Assembly: GCF_030730905.1 (NCBI RefSeq)
Contig: NZ_JAVAMP010000005.1
Coordinates: 163,990-227,989 of the forward strand
Direction of reading: 5' to 3'
DNA length: 64,000 bases
DNA from: Chengkuizengella axinellae
GTDB lineage: Bacteria; Bacillota; Bacilli; Paenibacillales; KCTC-33759
The notes beneath the pieces are model-generated. The model was given only the letters and a program-made list of their open reading frames with translations. It did no database searches and was not told where the DNA came from. This document shows, one piece after another, positions 18,244-27,210 of this stretch (its first letter is position 1; every line of letters starts with the position of its first letter). A program made the position numbers and the translations under genes.

Positions 18244-18783
18244 TTAGTTAGAACTATCATCTGAAATGACATTAGGGACATAACCCAATTCATCATGAAG
18301 TAATTCAAAGAACTTTTCTGGTCTATTATCAACACTGATATGAATATCTACTTTAGGATCGTATACAAATAAGAGATCGTTAATATCTATAATTGATGTT
18401 AGTTCTTCTCCTGTCTTCATGTCATAGATTTTATCTGTATTTACATCAATTTTAATCGTTAATAATTTATTGACATACTCTCCTGTTTCAGCATTGTAGT
18501 AGAAACCAAGTCCAGTCTTTTCATCGATGTAATCAAAATCATTTTCTAAATCGATTGGTCCAAGTTCTGATACTTTATCACCCCAAACTCCCTTAGCATC
18601 TTCGTTGGCTTCGATCTCTGCTAATTGTTTGTGTATGTCGAGAATTTGCGTCATTGCTTTAGATTGCTGTTGTATTACTTGGGGAGCAACCTCCGTTGAT
18701 GCATTCGTCTCAACCACGCCTGATAAACCTATACTTGATGCTAATAATCCTCCGGCAATTCCTAACGCTAATATTTTTTTCAT
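18244..18783 (-). CDS. Secreted protein, paralogue of the one at 21868
   Basis: A typical signal peptide (MKKILALGIAGGLLASSIGL, cleavage near TNA-S) starts this 179-residue protein. The core (residues 83-140) is nearly the same as in the 202-residue protein encoded at 21868-22476: IDEKTGLGFYYNAETGEYVN against IDERTGIGFFYIEETGEYFN, then KIDVNT..KI and EELTS. I do not recognise the family. Both paralogues flank the SBP and stalk-domain genes near a two-component system. Its promoter carries five 11-bp-phased repeats, so it is probably under control of that system. Confidence 0.75.
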   Translation of the reverse strand: MKKILALGIAGGLLASSIGLSGVVETNASTEVAPQVIQQQSKAMTQILDIHKQLAEIEANEDAKGVWGDKVSELGPIDLENDFDYIDEKTGLGFYYNAETGEYVNKLLTIKIDVNTDKIYDMKTGEELTSIIDINDLLFVYDPKVDIHISVDNRPEKFFELLHDELGYVPNVISDDSSN

Positions 18784-18825
18784 TGTATATCTACTCCTTT
18801 ATATTTTTTTTCTTGCTCAAATAAT

Positions 18826-18891
18826 ATGATATATGGAAATACTTAAGAAAATTTAAAGTAAAACTAAAGGTTGATTAAAGAAAACCTTAAC
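18826..18891 (-). promoter_or_regulatory. Promoter with five 11-bp-phased CTTTAR repeats
   Basis: Hexamers on the minus strand begin at exact 11-bp steps (complements of 18842, 18853, 18864, 18875 and 18886): CTTAAG, CTTTAA, CTTTAG, CTTTAA and GTTAAG. The last lies exactly 10 bp from TATCAT (complement of 18826-18831). This is the layout bound by OmpR/PhoB-family activators. The same arrangement is found at 20324, 20540 and 24541. Confidence 0.8.
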
Positions 18892-18904
18892 TATACAGAG
18901 ATAA

Positions 18905-19028
18905 ATTCACCATGTTCTTGGCTGAACTGGTGTCAGAGTTTCCTTAGGGTGTGGAAGTTTACAATCGACCCACACGGAGGTGATAGTTTATGATTGACCA
19001 CATGTGTATGGTGTGATGTTAGTCAGCC
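18905..19028 (+). repeat. Diverged, interrupted copy of the GGA-loop repeat family
   Basis: It shares GTTCTTGGCTGAACTGGTGTC and, after an inserted block of about 50 nt, GACCACATG...GGTGTGATGTTAGTC with the copies at 52043 and 56205, kept here as separate pieces. The GGA of both hexaloops is changed. It lies between the promoter of the 18783 gene and the terminator of the 19146 gene, oriented opposite to both. Confidence 0.55.
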
Positions 19029-19063
19029 ATCATTAAATAATTTTTTTATAAATTCTGAAAGTG

Positions 19064-19095
19064 TAAAAAAAACCTCCCATATATGTAAGGAGGTT
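19064..19095 (-). terminator. Terminator of the stalk-domain protein gene
   Basis: AACCTCC (complement of 19089-19095) pairs with GGAGGTT (complement of 19071-19077 reads GGAGGTT), followed on the minus strand by TTTTTT. Confidence 0.75.
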
Positions 19096-19145
19096 ATCTC
19101 ATCGATTATTTATATTAATTTTTCAAAATCTCCAATATTTCTTAT

Positions 19146-20294
19146 TTATTCAATAAATTCACCAAACTCTTTTACATACCAACCTACTTCCTCTACTAAC
19201 CAATTTTCATCGTAAGGTAAATTTTTACTTTCTTCTATTAATCTAAAATATGCATCATTTTCAAGTAACTCTTCTACAGAACTATATCCCTTAACAGATG
19301 CTAGTTTATTCATTGCTTCTTCATATGATTCCCCAGCTTTTGGAAAATCTTCATGTTGATACATAGTTGGGTAGTATTGGTCACCGAAAAGTTCTAGTCC
19401 AACCTCTTCAAATGTTTTTCCTTCCGTACTAATATTAGCATCGGTACTATATAATTTTTCATATACTATCCCCCAAGGATCTCCGGGTATGTCGTATTTA
19501 TCTTTCTGTGCAATGATTTTATCTGCTTCAATTTTAGCCTGCTTCAGTTCACTCTCTGATGCTGTGGATGGATCATCAACCAAACTCAATGCATAAGGTC
19601 CGTATTGATCAAATAACTCTTTATCTGCTACTGTCCATTTTTCATTCGGAACAAGACCTTCTACAAGAAATTTATATCCTTTGCTCAAATCACCCATTTC
19701 GTATTGTACTGAAACACCATCTGTCATCATGTCAATGAAATTGTAATCCTTGTATTGAATCTTATCAAAATCATCATAAGTTTTTGCCTTTACAATCGTA
19801 TTTACTGAAAACACATTGGATGGTGACATATTAGATGATACAATTTCTACTCGTTTTGCACTGCCATCCCAATTCACTTCAGATCCAAGCGCTTCACTTA
19901 CGAATCGAAGTGGAACATACGTTGCACCTTCAATGATTTCTCCAGGTTGGGAAAGTTGAACAGATACTCCATTCACTTGAGCTGTCTGTTCTCCAATCAC
20001 TAATCGAATGTCATCTTCATCTTTCTCTGCATATACTGTTTTCGTCTCACTATCCCATTTTACTTCAGCACCCAAAGCAGTAAATATGCCCCTTAATGGA
20101 ACAACTACACTACCATTTATCATCAAAGGGGATTGTTCAAATTGTTGCAAAGTTTGATCAATCGTGACTGATATTCCTTTTTCTTCAGCAAATGCTTCAT
20201 TACCACCTCCTATTAACAAATTACTTGATAATGCACCTCCAACTAAAACAGTTGCAAGGGTTGTACTTCTTACAAACTTTTTAATACTATTCAT
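19146..20294 (-). CDS. Secreted stalk-domain (copper amine oxidase N-like) protein
   Basis: After a signal peptide ending AEAFA-E (about residue 37), residues 40-150 hold two copies of the copper amine oxidase N-terminal-like repeat (VPLRGIFTALGAEVKWD and VPLRFVSEALGSEVNWD). This module is common in secreted Paenibacillaceae proteins. The C-terminal 220 residues are acidic, rich in Tyr/Glu, and not recognised. There is no enzyme domain visible, so it is probably a structural or binding protein of the cell surface. The promoter carries the 11-bp-phased repeats shared with its neighbours. Confidence 0.82.
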   Translation of the reverse strand: MNSIKKFVRSTTLATVLVGGALSSNLLIGGGNEAFAEEKGISVTIDQTLQQFEQSPLMINGSVVVPLRGIFTALGAEVKWDSETKTVYAEKDEDDIRLVIGEQTAQVNGVSVQLSQPGEIIEGATYVPLRFVSEALGSEVNWDGSAKRVEIVSSNMSPSNVFSVNTIVKAKTYDDFDKIQYKDYNFIDMMTDGVSVQYEMGDLSKGYKFLVEGLVPNEKWTVADKELFDQYGPYALSLVDDPSTASESELKQAKIEADKIIAQKDKYDIPGDPWGIVYEKLYSTDANISTEGKTFEEVGLELFGDQYYPTMYQHEDFPKAGESYEEAMNKLASVKGYSSVEELLENDAYFRLIEESKNLPYDENWLVEEVGWYVKEFGEFIE

Positions 20295-20323
20295 GATTAC
20301 TAACCTCCTTAAATATTAACTTT

Positions 20324-20388
20324 ATTGTATAGGTTTGATTTACGTTATTTTTTAAGTAAACCTAAAACTTTCTTAAGAAATCTTAAAG
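20324..20388 (-). promoter_or_regulatory. Promoter with 11-bp-phased CTTTAR-like repeats
   Basis: Minus-strand hexamers at 11-bp steps (complements of 20383, 20372, 20361, 20350, 20339) read CTTTAA, CTTAAG, TTTAGG, TTAAAA and CGTAAA; the last two are degenerate. TACAAT (complement of 20324-20329) follows 9 bp after the last. The remaining gap to 20539 is A+T-rich without other visible features. Confidence 0.65.
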
Positions 20389-20539
20389 AAAAAGATTTGG
20401 AATCGAATCGCTTTATAATAAAGTAACTGTGAGAAACGTTATTTCTTTGGTTTACATAACCTTATAAATTGTTGGAACAATAAAGATGAGATGCTTGGTT
20501 TACTTCCGTTTATAAGGAAAACGATGCAATGAATTGTTT

Positions 20540-20594
20540 CTTTATAATATCTTGATATTTTTTTTATATTTTCTTAAGAAATTCATCTTAGAAT
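20540..20594 (+). promoter_or_regulatory. Promoter with four 11-bp-phased repeats
   Basis: CTTTAT (20540), CTTGAT (20551), TTTTAT (20562) and CTTAAG (20573) are spaced by exactly 11 bp, in the direction of the gene at 20633. TAGAAT at 20589-20594 follows after 10 bp, the same distance as at 18826 and 24541. Confidence 0.7.
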
Positions 20595-20632
20595 TTATTT
20601 TGAAGAGAAAAAAATAACTTGGAGGTATTGTA

Positions 20633-21649
20633 ATGAAACGTATATTTTTATTAACAATCGCACTTTTATTTGTCTTAGCAGGTTGCAGTGCAGAACTAGC
20701 TGAACAAAACAGTAACAAAGAAAGCAGTGAAACGGAAACAACCAGTCAAAACCAAAACGAAAATAAAAACAAGGAAAATATAGATGAAGTATTGATCGTT
20801 GGCATAGAAAAAGCAAATCAACCCTTCGCATATTTAAATGAAGACAGCGAATTAGTTGGAATAGACGTAGATTTTATGAAAGCTATTGCTGACAACCAAG
20901 GATTATCCATTGAATTTAAACCTCTTTTATTTAGAGACCTTATTCCTTCTTTACAAGCAGGTGAGATTGATATTGCTATTTCCGGAACATCATTAACAGT
21001 AACGGATGAGACAAAAGAACAGGTAGATTTTACTGCAGAAGACGTATATTTAACTACTATGAATATAAGAGCTATGGTACAAGAGGAGGGTTCTATTAAA
21101 AATATTGAAGAATTAAAAGAAGGGGACGTGATTGTCGCTAAACAAGGAAGTATCGCTGCAGATGTAGCTCTACTCCTTTCAGAGCGTTTTGGAGCACAGG
21201 TTAGATTGTATGATACAGAAGAGGAAGTCATATTAGATATTAAAAATGGAAATGCTCATGTTTCACTTGTAAATGGATTTGCAGCTCAAGCTATCTTGTT
21301 TGATAATACTGACTATGAATTAAGACTCCTACCAGATAGTACTTCAGAATACACAGATGAAATTCTCGGGATAGGAGGAATGACGATACCCACTCAGTCC
21401 ATCGCAGTTGAAAAGGGGAATACTCAATTATTAGACCAATTAAATGAAGGATTACGACAAGGGAATGAAAAAGGAAAAGGTGATATATTCTATCAAATTT
21501 CCAACAAATATGTTGTGGCTATTCAGAATATGACTCCGGAGGAATGGGAATTATTAAAAAAAATAGACCCAAGTAACACTGATGAACAGATAAAGGACGT
21601 ATTTTATAATGGAGAAAATTTATACGACAGAATACATTCAAATAAGTAA
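20633..21649 (+). CDS. Orphan family 3 substrate-binding lipoprotein
   Basis: The lipoprotein signal ends in VLAGC (Cys18), followed by a Ser/Gln/Asn/Lys linker to about residue 50. Residues 52-285 are a periplasmic-binding-protein family 3 domain of the amino-acid type: VGIEKANQPFAYLNEDSELVG, then GIDVDFMKAIAD, and DIAISGTSLT. There is an extra C-terminal segment (residues 290-338). No permease or ATPase gene is near, so it is an orphan and could be a sensor-type or shared binding protein. It has GGAGG 7 bases before the ATG and the phased-repeat promoter. Confidence 0.87.
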   Translation: MKRIFLLTIALLFVLAGCSAELAEQNSNKESSETETTSQNQNENKNKENIDEVLIVGIEKANQPFAYLNEDSELVGIDVDFMKAIADNQGLSIEFKPLLFRDLIPSLQAGEIDIAISGTSLTVTDETKEQVDFTAEDVYLTTMNIRAMVQEEGSIKNIEELKEGDVIVAKQGSIAADVALLLSERFGAQVRLYDTEEEVILDIKNGNAHVSLVNGFAAQAILFDNTDYELRLLPDSTSEYTDEILGIGGMTIPTQSIAVEKGNTQLLDQLNEGLRQGNEKGKGDIFYQISNKYVVAIQNMTPEEWELLKKIDPSNTDEQIKDVFYNGENLYDRIHSNK

Positions 21650-21658
21650 TAGTTAACA

Positions 21659-21724
21659 TTGATACAAAAGATATTCTTAAGATAAGACTAACAGAGTCAA
21701 CATATAGGATATCTTTTGTATCAA
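21659..21724. repeat. 16-bp perfect inverted repeat with long loop
   Basis: TTGATACAAAAGATAT (21659-21674) and its exact complement (21709-21724) enclose 34 nt that include CTTAAGATAAG. It begins ten bases after the stop of the substrate-binding protein gene. No T-run follows the second arm, so it is either a poor terminator or a small palindromic repeat. Confidence 0.6.
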
Positions 21725-21867
21725 CACTACACATTGTTAAGATAAACTAAACCTCTGAATTACTTTAAACCTTTTTTGCTTGCTAAAACTAGATTTACCT
21801 TTAGCAAAAATATATACATATATAGATCGATCTTACCAATAAAATTTTTAAAGGAGAGAAGTTACAT

Positions 21868-22476
21868 ATGTTCATGAAGTTATTATATTTAGTACTCGCA
21901 TGTGGAATATTATTATCAGGAATAGCAATAACAACTTCTCTAGCAAATAAAGATAACAATCAAATTGAGCAGGATCAAGCAAAAATAGCTCTAAAAGAAG
22001 CTTTATCCTCAAACACTGAATATATGAATGCATATCGGATTGAGATGATAAAGAAACTAAGAGATGCACTAAGAAACACTCATTCATACAACATAGATGA
22101 ACTTATAAAGAAAAAAACGCTAGAAAAACAAAGATATCTGGAAGAATTGAAAACCTTTGACCCTGAACAGTATGATTTTGAAATTGCCGTTATAGAACTT
22201 CAATTTAATTATAACTATTCTATTATTGATGAAAGAACAGGTATAGGTTTCTTTTATATCGAGGAAACAGGTGAATATTTTAATAAAATTGGTACGCTTA
22301 AGTTAGATGTGAATACAGCCAAGATATTTGATGCTTTTACAGATGAAGAATTAACTTCTGCTCAAGAGATTAGCCTTCATTTTTCATTTACTCATCCATA
22401 TAATGGAGGTTATCTGACTTTAGATACAATACCAGAAAAATTAAGTAAACTTGGAAAAGAAGAAAATTGGAGATAA
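21868..22476 (+). CDS. Secreted protein, paralogue of the one at 18244
   Basis: An N-terminal hydrophobic segment (LLYLVLACGILLSGIAITTS) acts as a signal peptide or anchor; the LACG is a poor lipobox. Residues 115-180 match the core of the 18244-18783 product (DERTGIGFFYIEETGEYFN, then LDVNTAKIFDAFTDEELTS). The N-terminal half adds a Lys/Glu-rich helical region absent from the paralogue. AAGGAGAG precedes the ATG. TTAAGATAA-ACTAA elements lie upstream at 21738, but a clean 11-bp array is not evident. Confidence 0.7.
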   Translation: MFMKLLYLVLACGILLSGIAITTSLANKDNNQIEQDQAKIALKEALSSNTEYMNAYRIEMIKKLRDALRNTHSYNIDELIKKKTLEKQRYLEELKTFDPEQYDFEIAVIELQFNYNYSIIDERTGIGFFYIEETGEYFNKIGTLKLDVNTAKIFDAFTDEELTSAQEISLHFSFTHPYNGGYLTLDTIPEKLSKLGKEENWR

Positions 22477-22527
22477 TGACTTTTAAAGAATATATGCAAC
22501 TTAATAATCTCCACTACTAGCATGGAA

Positions 22528-23613
22528 TTATCCAACCACCTCTTTCAATGGTAATCTTACTTGAAACACGGTTTCAGCGTCATCACTAAATACCATTATT
22601 TCTCCGTTGTGTAAATTTACAATCTCTTTCGCAATGGCTAATCCTAAACCACTTCCTCCAGTTTTGTCTGAACGAGATTCTTCAACACGAAATAACCGAT
22701 CAAAAATATATGGAAGTGCATAAGAAGGAATTTTTTCTCCATAATTTTTTACTTTCACTGTACAATGCTCAGCTTCTTTTTCAATGATAACATCTATTTT
22801 ATGACCTTCTTTTCCATACTTAATTGCATTTGAAATCAAATTCTCAAATACTCTCATAAGCTTATCTGGATCAGCAGTAATCAACATTTCTTTCTCTTGA
22901 TAATCAATTTCCAACTCCATATTTTCCCGTCTCAGTGGAAGAGAATACTCAGCTGCAAGCTGCTGAAATAATTCAATTAAATTAAATGTAGTATATTGAA
23001 GTTTGATATCATCATTACTTAATTTTGAAAATTCAAATAGATCATTGACCATTCTGTTTAGCCTCAGCGACTTCTCATAAGCAATGTCAATGTAATACAT
23101 TAATTCTACTTCATCTTTATATCTATTATCATGTATTAATCTCATATAACCGATTATTGATGTTAAAGGTGTTCTTAAATCGTGTGAAACATTGCTTACT
23201 AATTCATTTTTTAAACTAATCGCACTATTTTCTTTATCAATTAAAACTGATAGCTCCTTATTCATTTTATTAATGTATGTGATAATCTGGTTTCTGTTTA
23301 TATTTAATTCTTCATCAAAATTTTCCTTTACTAGTTTGTCCACTGCTTTCCTAATCTTATTTATTTTAAACTTGTCATAAATCATTGTGAAAATGAATGA
23401 ATAAAATATAAAAAGAATCAATATACTGCCAGCAATACTTTCAATCGTTAATACATACCTTAAGTACTCAAAAAAATCAGTATATTCCCATTCTGGCTGT
23501 GCGTTTTTTATCCATGCAATGATTTTAATCAATACAAATGTAGTAGCAATTGCTAATAACGAGCTAATTACAAACTTTAGAGTTCCAAAGTACTTCTCTA
23601 ATTTATTCATCAT
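22528..23613 (-). CDS. VanS-like sensor histidine kinase
   Basis: Two membrane helices (about 12-34 and 55-78) enclose only about 20 external residues, so the signal is probably sensed in or near the membrane. Residues 80-140 are a linker with helical signal-transfer character. The phosphoacceptor is His144 in VSHDLRTPL; the N box (ENLISNAIKYGKEG), G1/F boxes (IFDRLFR) and G2 box (GGSGLGLAIAKEI) are complete. It starts 11 bases inside the end of the response-regulator gene. The pair is likely to control the phased-repeat promoters nearby. Confidence 0.93.
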   Translation of the reverse strand: MMNKLEKYFGTLKFVISSLLAIATTFVLIKIIAWIKNAQPEWEYTDFFEYLRYVLTIESIAGSILILFIFYSFIFTMIYDKFKINKIRKAVDKLVKENFDEELNINRNQIITYINKMNKELSVLIDKENSAISLKNELVSNVSHDLRTPLTSIIGYMRLIHDNRYKDEVELMYYIDIAYEKSLRLNRMVNDLFEFSKLSNDDIKLQYTTFNLIELFQQLAAEYSLPLRRENMELEIDYQEKEMLITADPDKLMRVFENLISNAIKYGKEGHKIDVIIEKEAEHCTVKVKNYGEKIPSYALPYIFDRLFRVEESRSDKTGGSGLGLAIAKEIVNLHNGEIMVFSDDAETVFQVRLPLKEVVG

Positions 23614-24295
23614 CGATTTTATATCCTACTCCCCAAATCGTTTTAATAATCTTATGCCCTAGTGCTCTTTCTAATTTTTCTCGAAGATTACTCATGTGAA
23701 CCATTACAGTGTTATTAGAACTGTAATATCGTTCTTTCCAAACGATTAGAAACAAATCTTCAGAGCTAAATACTTTACCTGGATTTGTTGCTAAAACATA
23801 TAGAATCTCAAACTCTTTTGCAGTTAGTTGAATAAGTTCGTTATTTGCCTTAGCTGTATGTAGTTTTTTATTTATCTCAAGTCCATTGATTTGTATAACA
23901 TCATCATTCTTACCCATGCTTTTATCTTGATATCGATAGGCTCGCCTCATTAATGTCTTTACTCGAGTTACTAACTCTAAAGGGTTAAAAGGTTTTGTCA
24001 AATAATCGTCTGCACCCACTGTCAACCCTGTGATTTTATCTATATCTTCTGATTTTGCACTTAACATTAAAATGGGTGTGTGATGGTTTTCTCTTAGATC
24101 TTTAATGACTTCTATTCCAGTTTTTTTAGGCATCATATTATCTATTATGATTAAATGAACTTCTTCCTTTTTAAAAATATCAATAGCTTCTTCCCCATTA
24201 AAAGCTTTAAAAACCTTAAACCCTTCATTTTCCAAATAAATATGTATTAAATTTACGATTTCTTTATCATCATCCACAACAAGAATATGTTCCAT
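23603..24295 (-). CDS. VanR-like OmpR-family response regulator
   Basis: The receiver has Asp9/Asp10, the phosphoacceptor Asp52 in IIIDNMMP, Ser79 and Lys101 (LTKPF). The C-terminal winged helix has the OmpR pattern (LTAKEFEILYVLATNPGKVFS, then VHMSNLREKL and IKTIWGVGYK), closest in style to VanR. The open frame reaches 24379, but AAGGAG lies 9 bases before the ATG at 24295, which also matches the normal N-terminus. Its own promoter carries four or five 11-bp-phased CTTTAR repeats, predicting autoregulation. Confidence 0.94.
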   Translation of the reverse strand: MEHILVVDDDKEIVNLIHIYLENEGFKVFKAFNGEEAIDIFKKEEVHLIIIDNMMPKKTGIEVIKDLRENHHTPILMLSAKSEDIDKITGLTVGADDYLTKPFNPLELVTRVKTLMRRAYRYQDKSMGKNDDVIQINGLEINKKLHTAKANNELIQLTAKEFEILYVLATNPGKVFSSEDLFLIVWKERYYSSNNTVMVHMSNLREKLERALGHKIIKTIWGVGYKIDDE

Positions 24296-24540
24296 AATGA
24301 CTTTCTCCTTTTCCAATAAAACATGGGTTGCCCATGTGAATTCTGCAAGACTAAAAATAATCCAATCAAACCATTTCACTGAAAAAAACCAATGAAAATT
24401 TTAATAGGTAACAAAAAATAGGAAATGGAATTTTTCATTTCTCATATATTTTTTCAAAAATAGACACTAATTATGCGGGAATGAATTATAGGAGTATAAA
24501 CTATGATCCATAATATAGATCACCGTTAACCCCTTACAAA

Positions 24541-24595
24541 AGCATACAATTTTACTTTAAAGAAACTTTTAATAAAACCTAAAGAAAAACTAAAG
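24541..24595 (-). promoter_or_regulatory. Autoregulated promoter of the two-component operon
   Basis: Minus-strand hexamers at exact 11-bp steps (complements of 24590, 24579, 24568 and 24557): CTTTAG, CTTTAG, ATTAAA, CTTTAA; a weak fifth (ATATTA) lies at 24601. TATGCT (complement of 24541-24546) follows after 10 bp. The predicted leader to the ATG at 24295 is about 240 nt and shows no clear riboswitch; it is A+T-rich with a short GAAATG hairpin near 24430. Confidence 0.75.
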
Positions 24596-24624
24596 AACAT
24601 TAATATAAATTAACTTGAATGGAA

Positions 24625-24659
24625 ACAAAAAAAATCGCCCGAAAAATTCATCGGACGAT
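24625..24659 (-). terminator. Terminator of mutY
   Basis: ATCGTCCGA pairs with TCGGGCGAT (complements of 24651-24659 and 24634-24642) and is followed on the minus strand by a run of nine T residues. Confidence 0.88.
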
Positions 24660-24681
24660 CTAAGTTTTAGAGATCAGTTTA

Positions 24682-25815
24682 TCATTTTGTTCTTTTAACT
24701 TCTTTAAAAATCCTCAAAAACACATTCGGAAAAACATATTCATCAACTTCATCTAAAGAAATCCATGCGTAGCGATATTCACTACTTAGTTGGATGGCTT
24801 CTTTTTCTATTAAACTATGACTCTCTGTAAATTGATACACTTTCATATCCCATAAAATATGACTAAACACATGATTGATATCAAGCATCCACTGTCCGCT
24901 CCCAAGCTCTGTCCCTGTTTCCAAAGCATATTGATCAATGACAAAGTCTTCATTTAACTCTTCAGAGCCCATCCAATCCTTTAATGGATTCTCAGTTAGA
25001 TAATGAGGCAGTTCCCACATACCAGCCAATAACCCTTTGCCTGGTCTTTGGCGTATCAATATTTTCCCTTCATTCGTACCCGTTCCTTCAATAAATGCAA
25101 CTAATCTTTGCTCGAGTTTTGGTGGTTTTGCTTTTTTCTTAATCGGCAAAGCTTCTTCTTTTCCTTGCAAACGTGCATCACAATGCTCCATTACTGGACA
25201 TGTTGTACACTTCGGTGATTTAGGCGTACATACTAACGCTCCTAATTCCATAAGCCCTTGATTAAAATCACTTGCAGCATCAGACGGAATGATTTCTCTT
25301 ATAATCTTTTCCATTGCCGTTCTAGTGGACACTTTTGTAATATCTTCTTCTATTAAAAAGTATCTTGACAGCACTCTCATCACATTCCCATCAACCGCAG
25401 GTTCAGGCTTATCGTATGCAATACTCAATACAGCACCAGCAGTATAGGGTCCTACTCCTTTTAATGAAGAAATATCTTTTGGATTATCCGGTACTACTGA
25501 TCCATAACTAGCTTTTACTTCTTTCACCGCACTGTGTAGGTTTCTAGCTCTAGAATAATAGCCTAAACCTTCCCAAGCTTTTAGGACATCCTCTTCAGGG
25601 GCATTTGCTAAAGCCTCGATAGTGGGGAATTTATCTATAAAGTTTTCAAAATAAGGGATCACCGTATCCACTCTAGTTTGCTGCAGCATGATTTCTGAAA
25701 TCCAAATATGATATGGATTTTTATTCTTACGCCAAGGTAAGTCCCTTTTATTTTCTCTGAACCAACTCAATAGTTCTTTTACAAAATTTAGTTTTTGTTC
25801 TGTCAAGTTTGTCAT
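24682..25815 (-). CDS. mutY: A/G-specific adenine glycosylase
   Basis: MutY removes adenine mispaired with 8-oxoguanine. The HhH-GPD domain is present (ISEIMLQQTRVDTVIPYF with the catalytic Glu, LKGVGPYTAGAVLSIAY and the catalytic Asp in AVDGNVMRV). The four cysteines of the [4Fe-4S] loop are in VCTPKSPKCTTCPVMEHC. The C-terminal third is the Nudix-like 8-oxoG recognition domain. AGGAGAG precedes the ATG. The MFS gene upstream may be co-transcribed (gap of 24 bp). Confidence 0.96.
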   Translation of the reverse strand: MTNLTEQKLNFVKELLSWFRENKRDLPWRKNKNPYHIWISEIMLQQTRVDTVIPYFENFIDKFPTIEALANAPEEDVLKAWEGLGYYSRARNLHSAVKEVKASYGSVVPDNPKDISSLKGVGPYTAGAVLSIAYDKPEPAVDGNVMRVLSRYFLIEEDITKVSTRTAMEKIIREIIPSDAASDFNQGLMELGALVCTPKSPKCTTCPVMEHCDARLQGKEEALPIKKKAKPPKLEQRLVAFIEGTGTNEGKILIRQRPGKGLLAGMWELPHYLTENPLKDWMGSEELNEDFVIDQYALETGTELGSGQWMLDINHVFSHILWDMKVYQFTESHSLIEKEAIQLSSEYRYAWISLDEVDEYVFPNVFLRIFKEVKRTK

Positions 25816-25839
25816 CTTTCTCTCCTGAGTTTTTGAAGA

Positions 25840-27066
25840 TTATAATGTATAGTCAGCATTACGCTTCGTTTTTTTAATTAAATAATTCACATAGATTAGA
25901 ATAGGAAATGCCATTGCATTGATAGCTGCTAAAATTCCAAAAACAATTTCTGATGCAGCAAAACCGTAATGTCCAAGTAATACTCCACCGATAGCAGGTC
26001 CAATTGCACCACCTAATACGGACAAAGCCATGGCTCCAAAATAGGTTCCTTTTAAAGATGGTTTTGCTATCTGATCTACAAATAAATCGGTCATCGTAAA
26101 CATCATCACTTCACCAATTGTAAAAATAATCATAGAAAGAACGAGGAGTAATGGTGACTTGAATAGACCCATTCCAAATAAACCAACTGAAATAGCTAAC
26201 GTTCCTATCATAATAGAAAATAAAGGGGATATCCATTTCCCTATCCTTGTGACAGGATATTGAATAATTAATACGGTAACTGCATTCAATATAATTAAAA
26301 GGGAATACACCTTCACTCCGTTTGTTATATGAGGTGCATTTTCAAAAAATTGCGGCAGGGTTGAACCAAATTGACTAAATCCAATCACACCAAATATAAA
26401 TCCTACGATAGAAAATAACAATACCTTGTCACTTTTTACCGTATGAACCGCTTCTTTGAGTTGAATACGCTCTTTTGGAATTACTCCTACTTCTTGCAGC
26501 TTGTTCTTATGAAAAACGATCACTAAAACAATTCCATATATAATATAAATGCTCGAAGTCACATAAAAAGTAATTGTGTTATTGGAGGAACCTAACAATA
26601 GTATAATTAATGGACCTAGAGCTGCCCCTACATTTATAGCCGTATATCGCAAGTTAAAAACAAATAACTTCTCTTTTTGCTTAGTCAAATCAGACAAAAG
26701 TGCTCTGGCAGTAGGTTCAAAGAAGGATTGGCATAAACCATTTAAACCACTTAAGCAGAAAAAAAGAATGAGATGATCAGCTTGTCCTATCCCAATAAAA
26801 ACGATGGACCATATAAATATGCTTACAATGATAATCTTCTCTCTACCATACCGATCTGATAGACCCCCACCTATTATACCACCTATTATGCTTACTAAAG
26901 GACTCGTTCCAAGAATATATCCGATCATCTCCAAACTAATGCCCTTTACTTTATATAAATAAATAGATAGATAAGGTATTGTCATAAAAACGGCGGTTCT
27001 AGTAAAAAGAGTACCTAAAATAAGTATTTTGTTAATTGGATGAATTGAATTTAATCTTGCTAGCAT
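25840..27066 (-). CDS. MFS transporter, probable drug exporter
   Basis: A 408-residue protein with about 12 hydrophobic helices. MFS motif A is seen between helices 2 and 3 (GGGLSDRYGREK), with the usual Arg/Gly pattern in the second half. The general look is that of 12-helix multidrug or sugar exporters, but no substrate-specific motif is visible. A C-terminal basic tail ends it. It has its own start close to TATAAT-like sequences and is followed 24 bp later by mutY. Confidence 0.85.
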   Translation of the reverse strand: MLARLNSIHPINKILILGTLFTRTAVFMTIPYLSIYLYKVKGISLEMIGYILGTSPLVSIIGGIIGGGLSDRYGREKIIIVSIFIWSIVFIGIGQADHLILFFCLSGLNGLCQSFFEPTARALLSDLTKQKEKLFVFNLRYTAINVGAALGPLIILLLGSSNNTITFYVTSSIYIIYGIVLVIVFHKNKLQEVGVIPKERIQLKEAVHTVKSDKVLLFSIVGFIFGVIGFSQFGSTLPQFFENAPHITNGVKVYSLLIILNAVTVLIIQYPVTRIGKWISPLFSIMIGTLAISVGLFGMGLFKSPLLLVLSMIIFTIGEVMMFTMTDLFVDQIAKPSLKGTYFGAMALSVLGGAIGPAIGGVLLGHYGFAASEIVFGILAAINAMAFPILIYVNYLIKKTKRNADYTL

Positions 27067-27210
27067 AAGATGTTCTTACTCCTTCATTTGAAATACAACC
27101 AATACAGAAGATATTGTATCAGATTTGTACTTATATTCCAAAAAAAGGTTAATGAATTTGCTAAGCCAGATTTACTAGTTTACCAAGCAACCACGTGAAA
27201 TGATTTAGAT

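Noticed and set aside
20633..21649. A complete amino-acid ABC transporter
   Set aside because: Only the binding lipoprotein is present; no permease or ATPase gene lies on either side.
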